A DNA stretch of 64,000 nt from Camarhynchus parvulus (Eukaryota; Chordata; Aves; Passeriformes; Thraupidae): assembly GCF_901933205.1 (NCBI RefSeq), contig NC_044585.1, positions 7,254,001 to 7,318,000 of the forward strand, given 5' to 3'. How positions within the stretch are numbered: the stretch's first letter is position 1; each line of letters begins with the position of its first letter. Shown piece after piece: positions 61,927 to 64,000 of the stretch. A program made the translations under genes and the position numbers. Under the pieces are notes generated by a model. That model did no database searches, was not told the origin of the DNA, and saw only the letters and a list, made by a program, of their open reading frames with translations.

Positions 61927-63682
61927 TTCATTGATCTACAAGGAAACTGAATGTTTAAAATTACAGGGGGTGCAGGGGGGAGGACGGGAAGGGGGGGGAA
62001 ACAAGAGTTACAGAGCCAAGAAAATAGTAGCGGATGGCTGAATTAACTAGAGAGAAAAAGCCCAGGATATATAAAACATGGACACTGAAAAATAAAATAA
62101 GGGAAGGGGGGATGGTACAGCAAGTAAAACATGGCAAAATTTACATATGGATGAAAAGTAAAATTGGAAATAAAAAATAAATCATGCCAAAAAGCAGTTC
62201 AAGGCAGAACCACACTGAAACAAACATTTGCTTATGGTCTTCATGTACTATAGATAATATATCAGAATTTCTTTTTTTTTTTAAATCAACCATTAGACTT
62301 TTTTTTTGCACTCCTAAAATTCTACTTTGTCTTGTATACAGATTCCAATAAGAACACTGCACAATTAGCACAAGGGGTCCACGGAAAATTGTCCTTGCTT
62401 GCCAGCGATCCTGCCCACAACACAAAAAAAGAGAAAAAAAAAAGGAAAAAAAAATATAAGGAAAGGGTCTGCCGCATGGTACTGTGCCAGTTCCATCTGC
62501 TTTTGCCAGCTTGAAAAGTAGGAAACCAAAATTCCCTTCCAGGAGCGTGTGTCTTTCTCTTTTCTTGACGAACTGTCCCTTGTGTTTGTACAAAAAAATT
62601 CAGTCTCTCTTTTTTTTTTTTTTTTGTTAAACACAAGCATCCTTCTTCCTGTTCACATGCCATTGCCATTCTGTCTCCAGAGTTGCGAGTTGGTTGTTTT
62701 TGGGTTGTTTTTTTTTTTTTAATTTTTTTTTTTAAAACCTTCCTCCCCCCAACATCCACTAAGACCTGCCTCCGAGTTCTTGCATAGTTGAAGTATATAT
62801 GCCGTACTGAGCTTTCTGAGTGTGAATTTCTGACTGTGACAAGAGTATGAGTTGTAACCATGTTAACAAATAACCAGAGTGGTTCTAGAAACCATTTTTA
62901 TAAAGTCTACCTATGTTAAGAATTTAATATTGGTGTACATTTATATTAACAGAGTATTTACAGTTTGTTTTCTTTTTTTTTTGTTTAAAACAAGAAGTCA
63001 AAAAAAATTCCTCTTAAATTTCTGCATAATATAATAAGGCAAAAACAAACAGTTTTGTACATTATTATTATTATTAATATTTTAATATATATCTGTAACT
63101 TCGGTTCCAAAGTACCAAGGTAAGTGATCAATTGGCCTCAGAAGGGAACCTCACAGTGGACTGTAAAACTACAGTATTTCCATAAATAATACTTTTAAGA
63201 AACCCTGGGTATTTTTTTCTTAAGGATCTGAGGCCTTTAAAATGCAAATTTAACTAAAAACAAAAGCAAAATTTCTTCTTTTTTTAAGTGAATAAAGAGC
63301 ACAAAATTAAAAAAAATACAAATCCATTAAAAATGTTTCTCACATTTGGGAAAAAATGTACAAACTTGATATTCTTAACTCATTTTTTTAGCACAGAAAC
63401 AAAAAACAAAATCAAAAATCAATACCTATATATTAAATTCCCATTCTCAGCAACCTTCTTGTTGGAAAGTCCCCAACCCCATTATTTATGGAAATGTGCT
63501 TAACTTCTACAAATTTTACATTAAAAAAAAAGTTTACAGCAGTGCATTTTGTAAAAGGTTTGTTGTTTTCTTTTTTTGTTGGTTTTTTTTCCTGTTTGTG
63601 TTTTTTTTGTTGTTGTTGTTTGCTTGTTTGTTTGCTTGCTTGTTTTTTATGTACAGGTGAGTTTAAAATTCAATGTTGGGGA
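61927..63682 (-). other. FBRSL1: FBRSL1 3' UTR (about 1.75 kb)
   Basis: Continuous AT-rich sequence follows the FBRSL1 stop codon. It is marked by several long A or T homopolymers (near 62.27, 62.42-62.46, 62.60, 62.72, 63.53-63.60 kb), an ATT repeat (about 63060-63085) and a (GTTT)n tract at 63.6 kb. The 179-codon ORF at 62322-62861 on the - strand, rich in Lys and Phe, reflects these homopolymers and is not taken as coding. The end depends on the variant poly(A) signal described separately. Confidence 0.6.

Positions 63683-64000
<318 letters not shown>

Noticed and set aside
62322..62861. 179-codon - strand ORF in the FBRSL1 3' UTR
   Set aside because: Made of Lys and Phe runs from A and T homopolymers; it lies downstream of the FBRSL1 stop codon and has no splice or start context.

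Overview
This window is vertebrate nuclear DNA, most likely from a bird and probably a songbird. The evidence is spliced genes with GT-AG introns, a dense CpG-island promoter, fragments of CR1 LINEs (the dominant avian retroposon) and solo LTRs that resemble passerine endogenous retrovirus LTRs. There is no bacterial, plasmid or phage content and no CRISPR array. Most ORFs above 60 codons are chance.

Layout. (1) Positions 10-1608, + strand: the last two coding exons of a gene I cannot name, joined in frame, with the start outside the window. (2) 1609-9861: the convergent 3' region shared with CHFR, AT-rich, holding the 3' UTRs and a compound microsatellite. (3) 9862-28038, - strand: complete CHFR, the mitotic checkpoint E3 ubiquitin ligase. 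I could place all 17 coding exons; they join without a frame break into about 679 codons carrying FHA, RING, cysteine-rich and PBZ modules. Two of its introns need a GC donor instead of GT. (4) 27812-28790: the CHFR CpG island, with YY1, ETS and inverted CCAAT motifs and a likely non-coding first exon. (5) 28.8-61.9 kb: about 33 kb with no supportable protein-coding gene. It contains a CR1 scrap, a hAT-type MITE with an 8-bp target duplication, two solo LTRs (one with a 6-bp target duplication), small tandem duplications, a diverged repeat pair, and AT-rich blocks with clustered GATA or homeodomain-like motifs that look like candidate regulatory sequence. (6) 61.9-64.0 kb, - strand: the 3' UTR and the C-terminal 105 codons of an AUTS2/FBRSL1-family gene, most likely FBRSL1 because FBRSL1 and CHFR share human 12q24.33.

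The genes do not form a pathway or operon. CHFR acts in the antephase checkpoint and poly(ADP-ribose)-linked ubiquitination; FBRSL1 is a paralogue of the Polycomb-associated AUTS2. The non-coding block between them may hold distal elements for either gene. I found no convincing novel system. The most solid unusual observations are the paired GC-AG introns of CHFR, the unnamed convergent gene and the mobile elements with intact target duplications.
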